Shown here: positions 17,850 through 25,648 of the stretch, one piece after another
Position numbering within the stretch: position 1 is the first letter of the stretch
Layout: each line of letters begins with the position of its first letter
Assembly: GCA_029257045.1 (NCBI GenBank)
Contig: JARIDB010000017.1
Coordinates: 1 to 36,162 of the forward strand
DNA from: Clostridium sp.
GTDB lineage: Bacteria; Bacillota; Clostridia; Clostridiales; Clostridiaceae
DNA length: 36,162 nucleotides
Direction: 5' to 3'
Notes under the pieces: generated by a model
Told to the model about the DNA's origin: nothing
The model's database searches: none
Seen by the model: the letters and a program-made list of their open reading frames with translations, nothing else
Position numbers and translations under genes: made by a program

Positions 17850-17878
17850 TTGACAACTGATAGAAGCTTGTCTATAAT
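17850..17878 (+). promoter_or_regulatory. Consensus sigma-A promoter of the T-box leader
   Basis: TTGACA (17850-17855) and TATAAT (17873-17878) are separated by exactly 17 bases, both perfect. Transcription should start at about 17885, just before the T-box structure. Confidence 0.88.
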
Positions 17879-17885
17879 TAAAACA

Positions 17886-18185
17886 TAGTAATCCGATATG
17901 AATTAGAAACATTGAAGAGGGAAAGTAATTATTAATTATTATTTACAGAGAAGGTTAGTTGCTGAGATAACCTATGAAATTAATAAAGAAGTGCACCTTG
18001 GAGTTTAAGACTTGAACTAAAGTAGGGTCTTATGGGTTCTCCCATTATAGAGATAGAGTATTTTATGTACTTAAAGATAGATATTTAATGTACTTAAAGA
18101 TAGATATTTTATATCTAACCAGAGTGGAATCGCGGAATGTAACTACTGCCTCTGAATATTATTCAGGGATAGTGGTTTTTTATTT
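17886..18185 (+). promoter_or_regulatory. T-box riboswitch, predicted tRNA-Cys specific
   Basis: A complete T-box leader. Stem I has AGTA (17924-17927) opposite GAA (17988-17990), flanked by ATTATTAATT (17928-17937) pairing with AATTAATAA (17978-17986). In the register GAA-N-codon-A, as in glyQS leaders, the specifier is TGC at 17992-17994, that is Cys. Stem II is TAAGAC/GTCTTA (18006-18032) with an S-turn-like GAA/AGTA, and Stem III is TGGG/CCCA (18033-18044). The T-box sequence AGAGTGGAATCGCGG (18121-18135) differs from consensus at two places. Its TGGA would pair with UCCA, fitting the U73 discriminator of tRNA-Cys. The terminator stem ACTACTGCCTCTGAAT/ATTCAGGGATAGTGGT (18142-18175) ends in T6. 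Uncharged tRNA-Cys should permit read-through into the cystine symporter gene. Confidence 0.9.
18065..18109 (+). repeat. 23-bp tandem duplication inside the T-box leader
   Basis: ATGTACTTAAAGATAGATAT plus TTA (18065-18087) is repeated at 18088-18109 with only the last base differing. It lies in the linker between Stem III and the antiterminator domain. Confidence 0.8.
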
Positions 18186-18189
18186 TTAA

Positions 18190-18232
18190 GAAATTATAAT
18201 AACGTACTTTTTAGATGAGTTGTTATAATTTC
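18190..18232. repeat. Second palindromic repeat family, copy 2
   Basis: GAAATTATAATAAC (18190-18203) and GTTGTTATAATTTC (18219-18232) pair over 14 bp with one G-U. The left arm is identical to that at 1900-1913, and the loop shares GATGA before the right arm. It follows directly after the T-box terminator T-run. Confidence 0.62.
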
Positions 18233-18238
18233 ATAATT

Positions 18239-18274
18239 CAGTTTAGAATGAACATACAGTTTAGGATGAACATA
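18239..18274 (+). repeat. 18-bp tandem duplication at the palindrome edge
   Basis: CAGTTTAGAATGAACATA (18239-18256) is followed at once by CAGTTTAGGATGAACATA (18257-18274), 17 of 18 identical. The second unit overlaps the left arm of palindrome copy B. Confidence 0.7.
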
Positions 18275-18330
18275 TAATAGTTTGCTCTGACTTGGAGTAA
18301 GCTATGTAATAAGAAAACTATTATATGTTC
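18268..18330. repeat. Palindromic interspersed repeat, copy B
   Basis: Perfect 16-bp arms GAACATATAATAGTTT (18268-18283) and AAACTATTATATGTTC (18315-18330), then ATTTTTTATT. The core TGACTTGGAG is shared with copy C. The T-run after the right arm makes it a possible second terminator between the T-box and the symporter gene. Confidence 0.75.
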
Positions 18331-18419
18331 ATTTTTTATTAACTTTGCAGGCCAGCAAATTAAGTTAGACTTAGTAATTATGGTAAAATGTAAAATAATA
18401 AAATTTTAGGAGGAGTATC

Positions 18420-19727
18420 ATGGATTCAAAATTAAAGTTAATATTAGGAATTTTAGCAACAATAGTTGCGTTCTATATTATTTATAAGGTAAAAGTTAAA
18501 ACAGGAAAAAGATCTTTAGCTACACTAGTAGGTTTAGGTTTAGGTTTAGTAATAGGGGTAGTATTTAAAGAAAATGTGGCTTTCCTGCAAGTTGTAGGAA
18601 AAGGGTATATATCATTAATTAAAATGATTATAATGCCTCTTGTTATGGTTTCAATAATAACAAGTATTGTTAGACTTAAGAATTTAGATACATTAAAGAA
18701 TATAGGATTTAAAGCATTAGCAGTCCTTTTAGGAACAACAGGGATTGCAGCACTTATAGGTTCATTAATGGGAAATGTATTTAAATTAGGTCAAGGAATT
18801 GAATTTACAGCTGTTGAAAATTTTACAGCAAGAGAAATTCCACAACTATCAAAGGTTATATTAGACTTCTTACCAGCAAATCCAGTAGCTTCAATGGCTA
18901 GTGGTAATGTTATACCAGTAGTAGTATTTTCATTATTTATAGCAATTGCATTAGTTATAGAAGATAATAAAAATCCAGAAAAGGTTAAAGCTTTCAAGGA
19001 TTTTGTATTAGCAACTTATGAAGTAGTATTAAGTGTTACTGGAATTGTACTGAAATTTATACCTTACGGTGTATTTGCTTTAATAGCTACAGCAGCAGTA
19101 AATAACGGTATGGAAACAATACTATCATTAATAACAGTAATTGTAGCAGTTTATGTAGGTTGTATATTACAAATACTATTAGTACACACACCATTAGTAG
19201 CTTTTGTAGCTAAGAGAAATCCAATAGAATTTTTTAAAAATATATTACCAGCGCAAATAGTAGCCTTTACAAGCCAAAGTAGTTATGGAACATTACCTGT
19301 AACAATAAAAAGTTTAGTAGAAAATGCAAAAGTTTCAGAAAATGTAGCAAGTTTTGTTGCACCACTTGGTTCAACAATAGGTATGAATGCTTGTGGTGGT
19401 ATTTATCCAGCAATAGTTGCAGTATTTGTTGCTAATATGGTTGGAACTCCACTTACTGGATATCAATATCTATTAATATTTATAACATCAATAATATCAT
19501 CAATAGGTATAGCAGGTGTTCCAGGAGCAGCTACAATGTCAACAACAGTAGTTCTTGCAACTTTAGGATTACCAATTGAAGGTATGGCAATGGTACTTGC
19601 AGTAGATGCTGTAATAGATATGATGAGAACAGCAACTAACGTAACAGGATCAGCAGTAGCAGCTTTAGTAGTTGATGAAACAGAAAAGAGAAAAAGTGCA
19701 AAATTAAGAGCTAAAATAGTAGCTTAA
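18420..19727 (+). CDS. tcyP: TcyP-like L-cystine:cation symporter (DAACS family)
   Basis: A 435-residue symporter of the dicarboxylate/amino acid:cation family (SDF, PF00375), with about eight membrane segments and two re-entrant hairpins. Landmarks are IKMIIMPLVMVSIITSI at about 63-79, the serine-rich hairpin FTSQSSYGTLPVTI at about 282-295, SIGIAGVPGAATMSTT at about 362-377, and DMMRTATNVTGSAVAAL. These resemble Bacillus TcyP more than glutamate transporters. The Cys-reading T-box upstream supports cystine as substrate. AGGAGGAG at 18408-18415 precedes ATG 18420. The T-box terminator ends 235 bases upstream; the gap holds two palindromic repeats and a possible extended -10 (TGGTAAAAT, 18381-18389) that could give uncontrolled basal transcription. 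Confidence 0.85.
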   Translation: MDSKLKLILGILATIVAFYIIYKVKVKTGKRSLATLVGLGLGLVIGVVFKENVAFLQVVGKGYISLIKMIIMPLVMVSIITSIVRLKNLDTLKNIGFKALAVLLGTTGIAALIGSLMGNVFKLGQGIEFTAVENFTAREIPQLSKVILDFLPANPVASMASGNVIPVVVFSLFIAIALVIEDNKNPEKVKAFKDFVLATYEVVLSVTGIVLKFIPYGVFALIATAAVNNGMETILSLITVIVAVYVGCILQILLVHTPLVAFVAKRNPIEFFKNILPAQIVAFTSQSSYGTLPVTIKSLVENAKVSENVASFVAPLGSTIGMNACGGIYPAIVAVFVANMVGTPLTGYQYLLIFITSIISSIGIAGVPGAATMSTTVVLATLGLPIEGMAMVLAVDAVIDMMRTATNVTGSAVAALVVDETEKRKSAKLRAKIVA

Positions 19728-19740
19728 TTTATATGATAAG

Positions 19741-19784
19741 AAATAAGCCTTACATCAAAGTTGATTTTGATGTAAGGCTTATTT
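19741..19784. terminator. Bidirectional terminator, 19-bp perfect stem
   Basis: AAATAAGCCTTACATCAAA (19741-19759) pairs perfectly with TTTGATGTAAGGCTTATTT (19766-19784) around a 6-nt loop. It lies between the convergent symporter and CPBP genes and has A/T flanks suited to both strands. Confidence 0.85.
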
Positions 19785-19824
19785 ACTTTATAAGAATGAA
19801 ATAGAGTAGGATAAAAGTTTATTA

Positions 19825-20502
19825 TTATATGATTTTAAACATAATAAGGCCTATTGTGTTTATAGCTAAGTTAGCAGACATATGTATTAACCAAGAATTA
19901 TATATAACTGATCTTCTATCAAAATAGTTAAAAATAAGACCAGCTATTATAAGTGATGATAGTAGCAGAATAAATAGTAAAGGGTTAAACCAGCTTTTCA
20001 TAATAAATACGTGATATAAAGAGAATGTAAGAGCGCTAAATATATAAGCAAATTTTAAAGATATAAAATTCCTTAAGGTAATAAAGGCAAAGCCTCTAAA
20101 AAACATTTCTTCAAGTAAGGAATTAATAAGGCTTATATATATTGCAACAAAAATAAAATTATCTTTAGATATATTTTCTTTTGACATAAGATTTGCAGAA
20201 ATTTCATTAAGATCAATAAAGCTTTTTGCTATAAAATAAGCGGAAGTTATAACTAAATATACAATCAAACCCATAAAAATAGAGAGTGAAAGATCCTTCT
20301 TTGAAGTTATTTTAAAGATATTAAAGTAGGAAAAATCTTTGTTTATATAAGAATATATTATAATTAAAGAGGTAAAAGTAAATATTTTAATTAAGGATTT
20401 ATAAATATAACCTGGTTGAATAACCCCCTCAACTAAAGACATGACTATACAGCCAATTAAAACAAAGAATATAATTTGTAAACTTCTATTTTTAATAAAC
20501 AT
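19825..20502 (-). CDS. CPBP family intramembrane metalloprotease
   Basis: A 225-residue membrane protein of the CPBP (Abi, CAAX-protease-like, PF02517) family. The catalytic motifs are intact: EEMFFR (131-136), FSLYH (160-164) and HMSAN (207-211). About six hydrophobic segments are visible. Homologues cut membrane-bound peptides; in Firmicutes some act in bacteriocin self-immunity or regulated proteolysis. No bacteriocin gene is visible nearby, so its substrate is unknown. ATG lies after AAGGGG on the minus strand. The gene is flanked by its own terminators. Confidence 0.85.
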   Translation of the reverse strand: MFIKNRSLQIIFFVLIGCIVMSLVEGVIQPGYIYKSLIKIFTFTSLIIIYSYINKDFSYFNIFKITSKKDLSLSIFMGLIVYLVITSAYFIAKSFIDLNEISANLMSKENISKDNFIFVAIYISLINSLLEEMFFRGFAFITLRNFISLKFAYIFSALTFSLYHVFIMKSWFNPLLFILLLSSLIIAGLIFNYFDRRSVIYNSWLIHMSANLAINTIGLIMFKII

Positions 20503-20601
20503 AAACTACCCCTTAATAAAAATATAACTATTAAATAAATACTAAAATGAATTATAGATTAGATTTATAATATGGTTTAATTATATCAAATAACGATGCT
20601 A

Positions 20602-20633
20602 AAAAGGCATGATTAGTTAAATCTATGCCTTTT
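20602..20633 (-). terminator. Terminator after the TrxR/AhpF-like gene
   Basis: AAAAGGCAT pairs with ATGCCTTTT around a 14-nt loop, 9 bases beyond the reductase stop on the minus strand, with T residues following on that strand. Confidence 0.7.
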
Positions 20634-20641
20634 GATAATTA

Positions 20642-22309
20642 TTATTTTAATAAGCTAACTATTTCTTCTAATTTCTTACCACCAAAATAAACTTTTTCAT
20701 CATTAATTATTATAGCTGGAACACTCATGATTTTATGTTTTTCTTTTAAATCTTTGAAGTTTGATAAGTCTATCATTTCAGTTTCAACATTAGGATTTTC
20801 TATAGCTATCCTTTGAGCCGCTATAACTACATCAGGGCAAACATGACAAGAAAGAGAAACTGCAACTTTAATGTTTATTTTATTATCAATTTTCTCTATA
20901 TCTTTTAATGTGTCAGGATTAATAGCCTGGCCAGGACCTGCTAAATTATAGATAGCTAATATAAATGAATTTAATTCATGGCCTCCAGGAACACCATGGA
21001 ATTTAACACCACTATAGTTATTATCTTTATCTAATAAAGCAACAATAGGGAATTTATCAGCATGAATTTTAGATTCTAAATCAAGATTTTCACCTTTATT
21101 TGAAATAATGGTAGTAACCTTGTCACTTAAAGCTGCTATATCTAAAATTAAATCTTTAAGTTCAAGAGATTTAGGATTATTTAGATCAACTATTGAAACT
21201 AAAGATATAGAACTTGTGATTTTATCTAAAACTCCTTTTAATTGACCTCTTAAATTATCATTTAATAAGGAGCTTCTATTTACTCCATTACTTGGTAGAG
21301 TAGTAGGCTCTTTTGAAGATTCAGGTTTTTTAACTTCTTCTTCAATTTCTTCTTCAACTATACCAAGTCGTTCTTTTTCTAAAGAAATATATTTTTCAGC
21401 ATCAGTAGCAGCTATGGCACCATCAGAAACAGCAGTTACAACTTGTCTTAGGGCTTTAGGTCTTAAATCTCCAGCAGCATATATACCATTTATATTTGTT
21501 TTCATATTTTCATCAGTTAATATATAACCGAATCTATCCATTTCAATTTTATCTTTAAATATTTTAGTTTTAGGTTCATATCCAACAAATACAAATATTC
21601 CAAAGGTTCCATCTTTTTCTGGTGGGAAATATTCTGAGGTTTCATTAGTCATATTATTAACTAATTTAAGAGACCTTAATAAATCATCACCAACAGCTTC
21701 AACAACTTCTGTATTGAATCTAATTTCTATATTTTTATTAGATCTAACCTTATCACCAATTGATTTAGCACAGGTAAAGTCAGGTTCTCTTGCTATTATT
21801 ATAACCTTTTTAGCAAATCGAGTTAAATATATAGCTTCTTCTGCAGCTGCAAATCCAGCACCAATAACAACAACCTCTAAATCTTTAAAAAACTCTCCAT
21901 CACAAGTAGCACAGTAGGCAACACCTCTACCACCAAATTCAATTTCACCAGGGAAACCAAGCTTTCTAGGTACTGCACCAGTAGCTATAATTACAGCTCT
22001 TGAATTTAAATCGCCAGTATTAGTTTTTATTGTTTTTATATCATTATTAAAATCAATATCCATAACTTCACAAGATTTAAATTGAACACCAAAAGATTCA
22101 GCTTGTTCCCTCATTTCAGAAGTTAATGTAAAACCTGATGTTTTCTTTATTCCAGGATAGTTTACAACTTCAGAAGTAGTAGTTATCTGTCCGCCAATTT
22201 GCTCTTTTTCTATTATTAAAGTTTTTAGTTTAGCTCTTCCTGCATATAAACCAGCAGATAGTCCTGCAGGACCACCACCAATTATAATTAAATCATAAAT
22301 TTTATTCAT
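20642..22309 (-). CDS. Thioredoxin-reductase/AhpF-like flavoprotein with C-terminal double thioredoxin fold
   Basis: A 555-residue disulfide reductase, the probable electron donor to AhpC. Residues 1-310 form a TrxB-like flavoprotein: FAD motif GGGPAGLSAG (11-20), NAD(P) motif GAGFAAAEEA (150-159) and redox pair CATC (Cys133, Cys136). The FAD C-terminal motif YAAGDLR is at about 277-283. An acidic linker (about 310-340) leads to about 200 residues resembling the N-terminal domain of AhpF, with HGVPGGHE and redox pair CHVC (Cys488, Cys491). The domain order is thus reversed relative to E. coli AhpF. The NADPH-type HRRxxxR motif is absent (IIAREPDFTC instead), so the nucleotide used is uncertain. 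It lies downstream of ahpC across a terminator, probably partly co-transcribed. Confidence 0.88.
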   Translation of the reverse strand: MNKIYDLIIIGGGPAGLSAGLYAGRAKLKTLIIEKEQIGGQITTTSEVVNYPGIKKTSGFTLTSEMREQAESFGVQFKSCEVMDIDFNNDIKTIKTNTGDLNSRAVIIATGAVPRKLGFPGEIEFGGRGVAYCATCDGEFFKDLEVVVIGAGFAAAEEAIYLTRFAKKVIIIAREPDFTCAKSIGDKVRSNKNIEIRFNTEVVEAVGDDLLRSLKLVNNMTNETSEYFPPEKDGTFGIFVFVGYEPKTKIFKDKIEMDRFGYILTDENMKTNINGIYAAGDLRPKALRQVVTAVSDGAIAATDAEKYISLEKERLGIVEEEIEEEVKKPESSKEPTTLPSNGVNRSSLLNDNLRGQLKGVLDKITSSISLVSIVDLNNPKSLELKDLILDIAALSDKVTTIISNKGENLDLESKIHADKFPIVALLDKDNNYSGVKFHGVPGGHELNSFILAIYNLAGPGQAINPDTLKDIEKIDNKINIKVAVSLSCHVCPDVVIAAQRIAIENPNVETEMIDLSNFKDLKEKHKIMSVPAIIINDEKVYFGGKKLEEIVSLLK

Positions 22310-22364
22310 AAATACCTCCTATATTAAATTATTAAGTAATAATTATTATCCGTTAGTTTTTATA

Positions 22365-22394
22365 AAAAAATAGCAAGTTTCCTCGCTATTTTTT
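22365..22394 (-). terminator. Terminator after ahpC
   Basis: AAAAAATAGC and GCTATTTTTT flank a 10-nt loop on the minus strand between ahpC and the reductase gene. This should give more AhpC than reductase. Confidence 0.7.
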
Positions 22395-22415
22395 AGCTAA
22401 TAGATTATATATCTA

Positions 22416-22979
22416 TTAAAGTTTTCCTATTAAATCTAAACTTGGTGATAAGGTTTCAGCTCCTGGTGTCCAGTTTGCTGGGCAAACTTGATCCCCATGT
22501 TCTGCAACAAATTGAGCAGCTTGAACTTTTCTTACTAATTCTTCAGCATTTCTTCCAATTCCATTTGCATGAACTTCATAAGCTTGAATAATACCTTCTG
22601 GATTAACAATAAATGTTCCTCTTAAAGCTAAACCTTCTTCTTCGATTAAAACTTCAAACATTCTTGCTAATTTACCAGTTGGATCAGCTAACATAGGGTA
22701 TTGAACTTTAGCTATTGTATCTGTAGCATCAGCCCATGCCTTATGTACAAAATGAGTATCTTCTGATACTGAATATATTTCTGTATTCATATTTTTAAAT
22801 GCTTCATAATGATCAGCTAAATCACCTAACTCAGTTGGGCAAACAAAAGTAAAATCTGCTGGGTAGAAAAAGAATACTCCCCATTTACCTAAAACATCTT
22901 CATTTGTTACTTCTTTAAAGTTACCTCCATGATAAGCTTGAACCTTAAATTCATCTATTTTTCTTCCTATTAGTGACAT
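22416..22979 (-). CDS. ahpC: Peroxiredoxin AhpC (alkyl hydroperoxide reductase C)
   Basis: A 187-residue typical 2-Cys peroxiredoxin that reduces peroxides. The peroxidatic Cys47 sits in DFTFVCPTE and the resolving Cys166 in HGDQVCPANW. ALRGTFIVNPEG and the C-terminal WTPGAETL tail match the AhpC family. Length is typical. Its probable reductant is the flavoprotein encoded next downstream. The AGGAGG ribosome site lies 8 bases before ATG. Codon use looks better adapted than in neighbours, fitting a highly expressed defence protein in an anaerobe. Confidence 0.95.
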   Translation of the reverse strand: MSLIGRKIDEFKVQAYHGGNFKEVTNEDVLGKWGVFFFYPADFTFVCPTELGDLADHYEAFKNMNTEIYSVSEDTHFVHKAWADATDTIAKVQYPMLADPTGKLARMFEVLIEEEGLALRGTFIVNPEGIIQAYEVHANGIGRNAEELVRKVQAAQFVAEHGDQVCPANWTPGAETLSPSLDLIGKL

Positions 22980-23017
22980 AATATATCCTCCTGTAATTCA
23001 ATATTTATTATGTCTTA

Positions 23018-23046
23018 ATAATAACTATTAATTAATAATAAGTCAA
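23018..23046 (-). promoter_or_regulatory. ahpC promoter with direct repeats
   Basis: On the minus strand, TTGACT (23046-23041) and TATTAT (23023-23018) are spaced 17 bases. The promoter is covered by two copies of TTATTATTAA, 17 bases apart, with TTAATTAA between. A PerR-type operator would be AT-rich and palindromic like this region, but the match to the Bacillus PerR box is poor. Confidence 0.55.
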
Positions 23047-23131
23047 TAGTTTTAGAGAAAATAAATGAAAAGTATTATCAAATGAGTTTAATTATCTACG
23101 AAATACAATTAAAAAGGTTACTTAACAAATA

Positions 23132-23168
23132 AAAATAAGCTATACCAATTTTTGATATAGCTTATTTT
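23132..23168 (-). terminator. Terminator overlapping the glycosyltransferase stop codon
   Basis: AAAATAAGCTATA (23132-23144) pairs with TATAGCTTATTTT (23156-23168), 13 bp. Read on the minus strand, the stop codon of the glycosyltransferase lies inside the first arm. Confidence 0.7.
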
Positions 23169-24162
23169 ATCTTATTAAATTTTCAAGTCTAAATCCAAAC
23201 ATCTCAGGAATTAAGTGTTTATTTTTAATAAATTCTAAATCTAAAAAATAATCATAAAAAGTATTTTCAGAGTTTAAATAAGTTTTATAATAATCTTTAT
23301 ATTCTTCTATAGATCCTAGATTTTTATAACATAAAGCAATCATAAGATTATTTTCTCTAAATTTATTATAATTTGCAGATAAACATTCACCAAAAGAAAT
23401 TCCAAGATTATACTTTTCAGCTTGATAATAAGATTTAATAATAATAAAGGTTATATAGCTAGAAATATAAATGTTTTTACTAGAGTAAAGAGATTTTGTA
23501 TAGTTGTTAATGGCTTTAGGATAATTCTCTAGAAGATAATATTCATTCCCTAAATTAAAATAATAAAGATAATCTTTTTTATCATGTTCAAAATCAGAAT
23601 ATATAAATAGGTTTCTATTAGATCTTTTAATTAAAGATGTTTTATCCATATCAAAACCATGATTATAAAGGTTTAAATCTAGATTTTTTATTTTATCTTT
23701 TAAGTTAAGACCTAGACTAGGGTTTTTTAAAGTTTCATTTATATATCCATCATAATAAAAGCCTTCATTATTTTTAAAGATTCTAAATATATAATCGCCT
23801 TTAAGGGCCTTATTATTTATAATATTAATAAGCTTTAAATTAAAACCTAAATAGGGAGTTTTATCTAAATAATTTTTAATTTCTAAACTTTGGCTAGAAT
23901 CTAAAGACTCATCGCAATCTATAAAGAAGATCCAGTCTTTAGTAGCCTGTTTTAAAGCCATATTTTTTGCTAAGCTAAAGTTATTATTCCAAGGAAAATC
24001 AATAATCTTTGAATTGAAACTTTTAGCTATTTCCTTTGTAATATCAATAGATCCGGTGTCTACAATAATTATTTCATCAGCAATATTTTCTATACTTTTC
24101 AAACAACGTAATAAGTTCTTTTCTTCATTTCTAGCTATAATACAAAAGCTTAAGGTAACCAA
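23167..24162 (-). CDS. Family 2 glycosyltransferase
   Basis: A 331-residue GT2 enzyme. The N-terminal 110 residues show the GT-A fold motifs LSFCIIARNEEKNLLRCLKS, DEIIIVDTGSID and a metal-binding DCDESL. The remaining part is helical and TPR-like (YYFNLGNEYYLLENYPKAI), a layout seen in clostridial TPR-containing glycosyltransferases. The donor and acceptor are unknown. The frame runs to a TTG at 24177, but GGAGGT lies just inside it. The second TTG at 24162 is 7 bases after that site and is the likelier start (TTG-GTT-ACC, M-V-T-L-S-F). It stands alone between ahpC and the hydrogenase gene. Confidence 0.82.
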   Translation of the reverse strand: MVTLSFCIIARNEEKNLLRCLKSIENIADEIIIVDTGSIDITKEIAKSFNSKIIDFPWNNNFSLAKNMALKQATKDWIFFIDCDESLDSSQSLEIKNYLDKTPYLGFNLKLINIINNKALKGDYIFRIFKNNEGFYYDGYINETLKNPSLGLNLKDKIKNLDLNLYNHGFDMDKTSLIKRSNRNLFIYSDFEHDKKDYLYYFNLGNEYYLLENYPKAINNYTKSLYSSKNIYISSYITFIIIKSYYQAEKYNLGISFGECLSANYNKFRENNLMIALCYKNLGSIEEYKDYYKTYLNSENTFYDYFLDLEFIKNKHLIPEMFGFRLENLIR

Positions 24163-24268
24163 AAAAATTACCTCCAAAATAAATTTCTTAATACATCATA
24201 TGAAGTTTAATAAAATTTGACTATAAGAGATTTAACAAAATTTCGCCTTAATAATAAAAATAATTGTA

Positions 24269-25618
24269 TTAAAATTTTCTATGAAAGATAGCAGTCTTAT
24301 CAGCATCTTCAAAATCTTTTAAAGAGTTAATACCTAATTCTTTTAATACATTTTTCATAGAATTACTATGGATTGGAACTTTAATTGAAGAATCAAAGGC
24401 AAATTCATTTACTAGTTTAGTACCTTCATCTTTAGGAAGTAGTGCTTTAGGGCCACCAACACAACCACCAATACAGCCCATACCTTCGATAAAGTTTGCA
24501 TTTACTTCATGGGATAAAGCTTTGGTTAAAACTTCTTTACATTGTTTAACTCCTTCTGCTTTAACAGAGCTAAATAGCTTAGCTTTTTCAGGGTACAATT
24601 CTTCTAAAGCTTCCTTTACAGCTCTTGAAACACCGCCAGTTCTAGCATAAAGTCTTCCACCTCTTGAAGCATATTCTTTAGAAGGAATACCAGTAAGGTT
24701 TTTAAAATCAATTTCAAAAACATTAAATATATTTTCAATTTCTGCAAAGGTTAAAACAAAGTCAACAATTCCTAATAGATCTTTTTCTTTAGCTTCAGCT
24801 TTTTTTGCAAGGCAAGGCCCTATAAAAACTACCTTAGAATCAGGATTTAATTTTTTTATAACTTTTGCAGCTCCAATCATAGGAGAAACAGAAGGTGATA
24901 AGTTAGGAACAAGTTCATTATAAACCTTCTTTAACATTCCAACCCACATAGGGCAACAACAAGAAGTAATCATTAAATCATCAGGCCCGTTTATATGGTT
25001 ATTAAATTCTACAGCTTCTTTAATAGTTATCATATCGGCTGCAAAGGCTACTTCTATCATATCTGTAAACCCAATTTTTATAAAAGCTTCTCTAATTTTA
25101 TCCATAGTTGCATCTTCTCCAAATTGATGGATAATAGCAGGGGCAACGGCTGCATAAACAGATTTATTATTTTTTATTAGATCCATAACAGGTATAAATT
25201 CAACTTTATCTAATATTCTACCGTCGTGACAATGATCAACACAAATACCACAGCCTACACATTGATCATAATCTATGTAAGTAGATTTCTCCTCATTATT
25301 ATATAAAATAGCCTCAAAAGGACAAGCCACTTGACAACTATGTTGTTGATTATCGTCTTTTTTACAATCTATATTACACTTTCCAAGCTTTTCAATAAAC
25401 TTTCTATTTACTTGATAATCAGTAATAGCCTTTTTTAAGGTAAATATATAATCATTAGTAAATTCTAAATTTACACCACAAAGAGAACAAATAACCTTAA
25501 AGGTTTCCTGAGGAGAAACTTCATGGCACACCATAATCTTTTCTATTGTTTCTTCAAAATTATCTTCATAATAAGATTTTATAATAGTTTCAAATAAATC
25601 ATTATATTTATTATTCAT
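24269..25618 (-). CDS. Group-B-like monomeric [FeFe] hydrogenase
   Basis: A 449-residue iron-only hydrogenase homologue. The N-terminal 75 residues carry Cys31, Cys44 and Cys47 of unknown role. A ferredoxin domain binds two 4Fe-4S clusters (Cys81, 85, 95, 99 and CVGCGICVDHC at 120-130). The H-cluster domain has L1 TSCCCPMW (218-225), L2 GPCLAKKAE (267-275) and L3 EGMGCIGGCVGG (378-389). The extra Cys in TSCCCP and the Gly for Met in L2 match group B enzymes such as C. pasteurianum CpIII rather than CpI. All cluster cysteines are present, so a working H-cluster is plausible. ATG 25618 with GGAGG five bases before is preferred to an upstream ATG at 25648. No maturase genes are nearby. Confidence 0.87.
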   Translation of the reverse strand: MNNKYNDLFETIIKSYYEDNFEETIEKIMVCHEVSPQETFKVICSLCGVNLEFTNDYIFTLKKAITDYQVNRKFIEKLGKCNIDCKKDDNQQHSCQVACPFEAILYNNEEKSTYIDYDQCVGCGICVDHCHDGRILDKVEFIPVMDLIKNNKSVYAAVAPAIIHQFGEDATMDKIREAFIKIGFTDMIEVAFAADMITIKEAVEFNNHINGPDDLMITSCCCPMWVGMLKKVYNELVPNLSPSVSPMIGAAKVIKKLNPDSKVVFIGPCLAKKAEAKEKDLLGIVDFVLTFAEIENIFNVFEIDFKNLTGIPSKEYASRGGRLYARTGGVSRAVKEALEELYPEKAKLFSSVKAEGVKQCKEVLTKALSHEVNANFIEGMGCIGGCVGGPKALLPKDEGTKLVNEFAFDSSIKVPIHSNSMKNVLKELGINSLKDFEDADKTAIFHRKF

Positions 25619-25648
25619 AAAATTCCTCCAATAATATATATGTTTCAA

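Noticed and set aside
18065-18109. CRISPR-like direct repeats
   Set aside because: Only two contiguous units without spacers, inside a T-box leader; no cas genes in the window.
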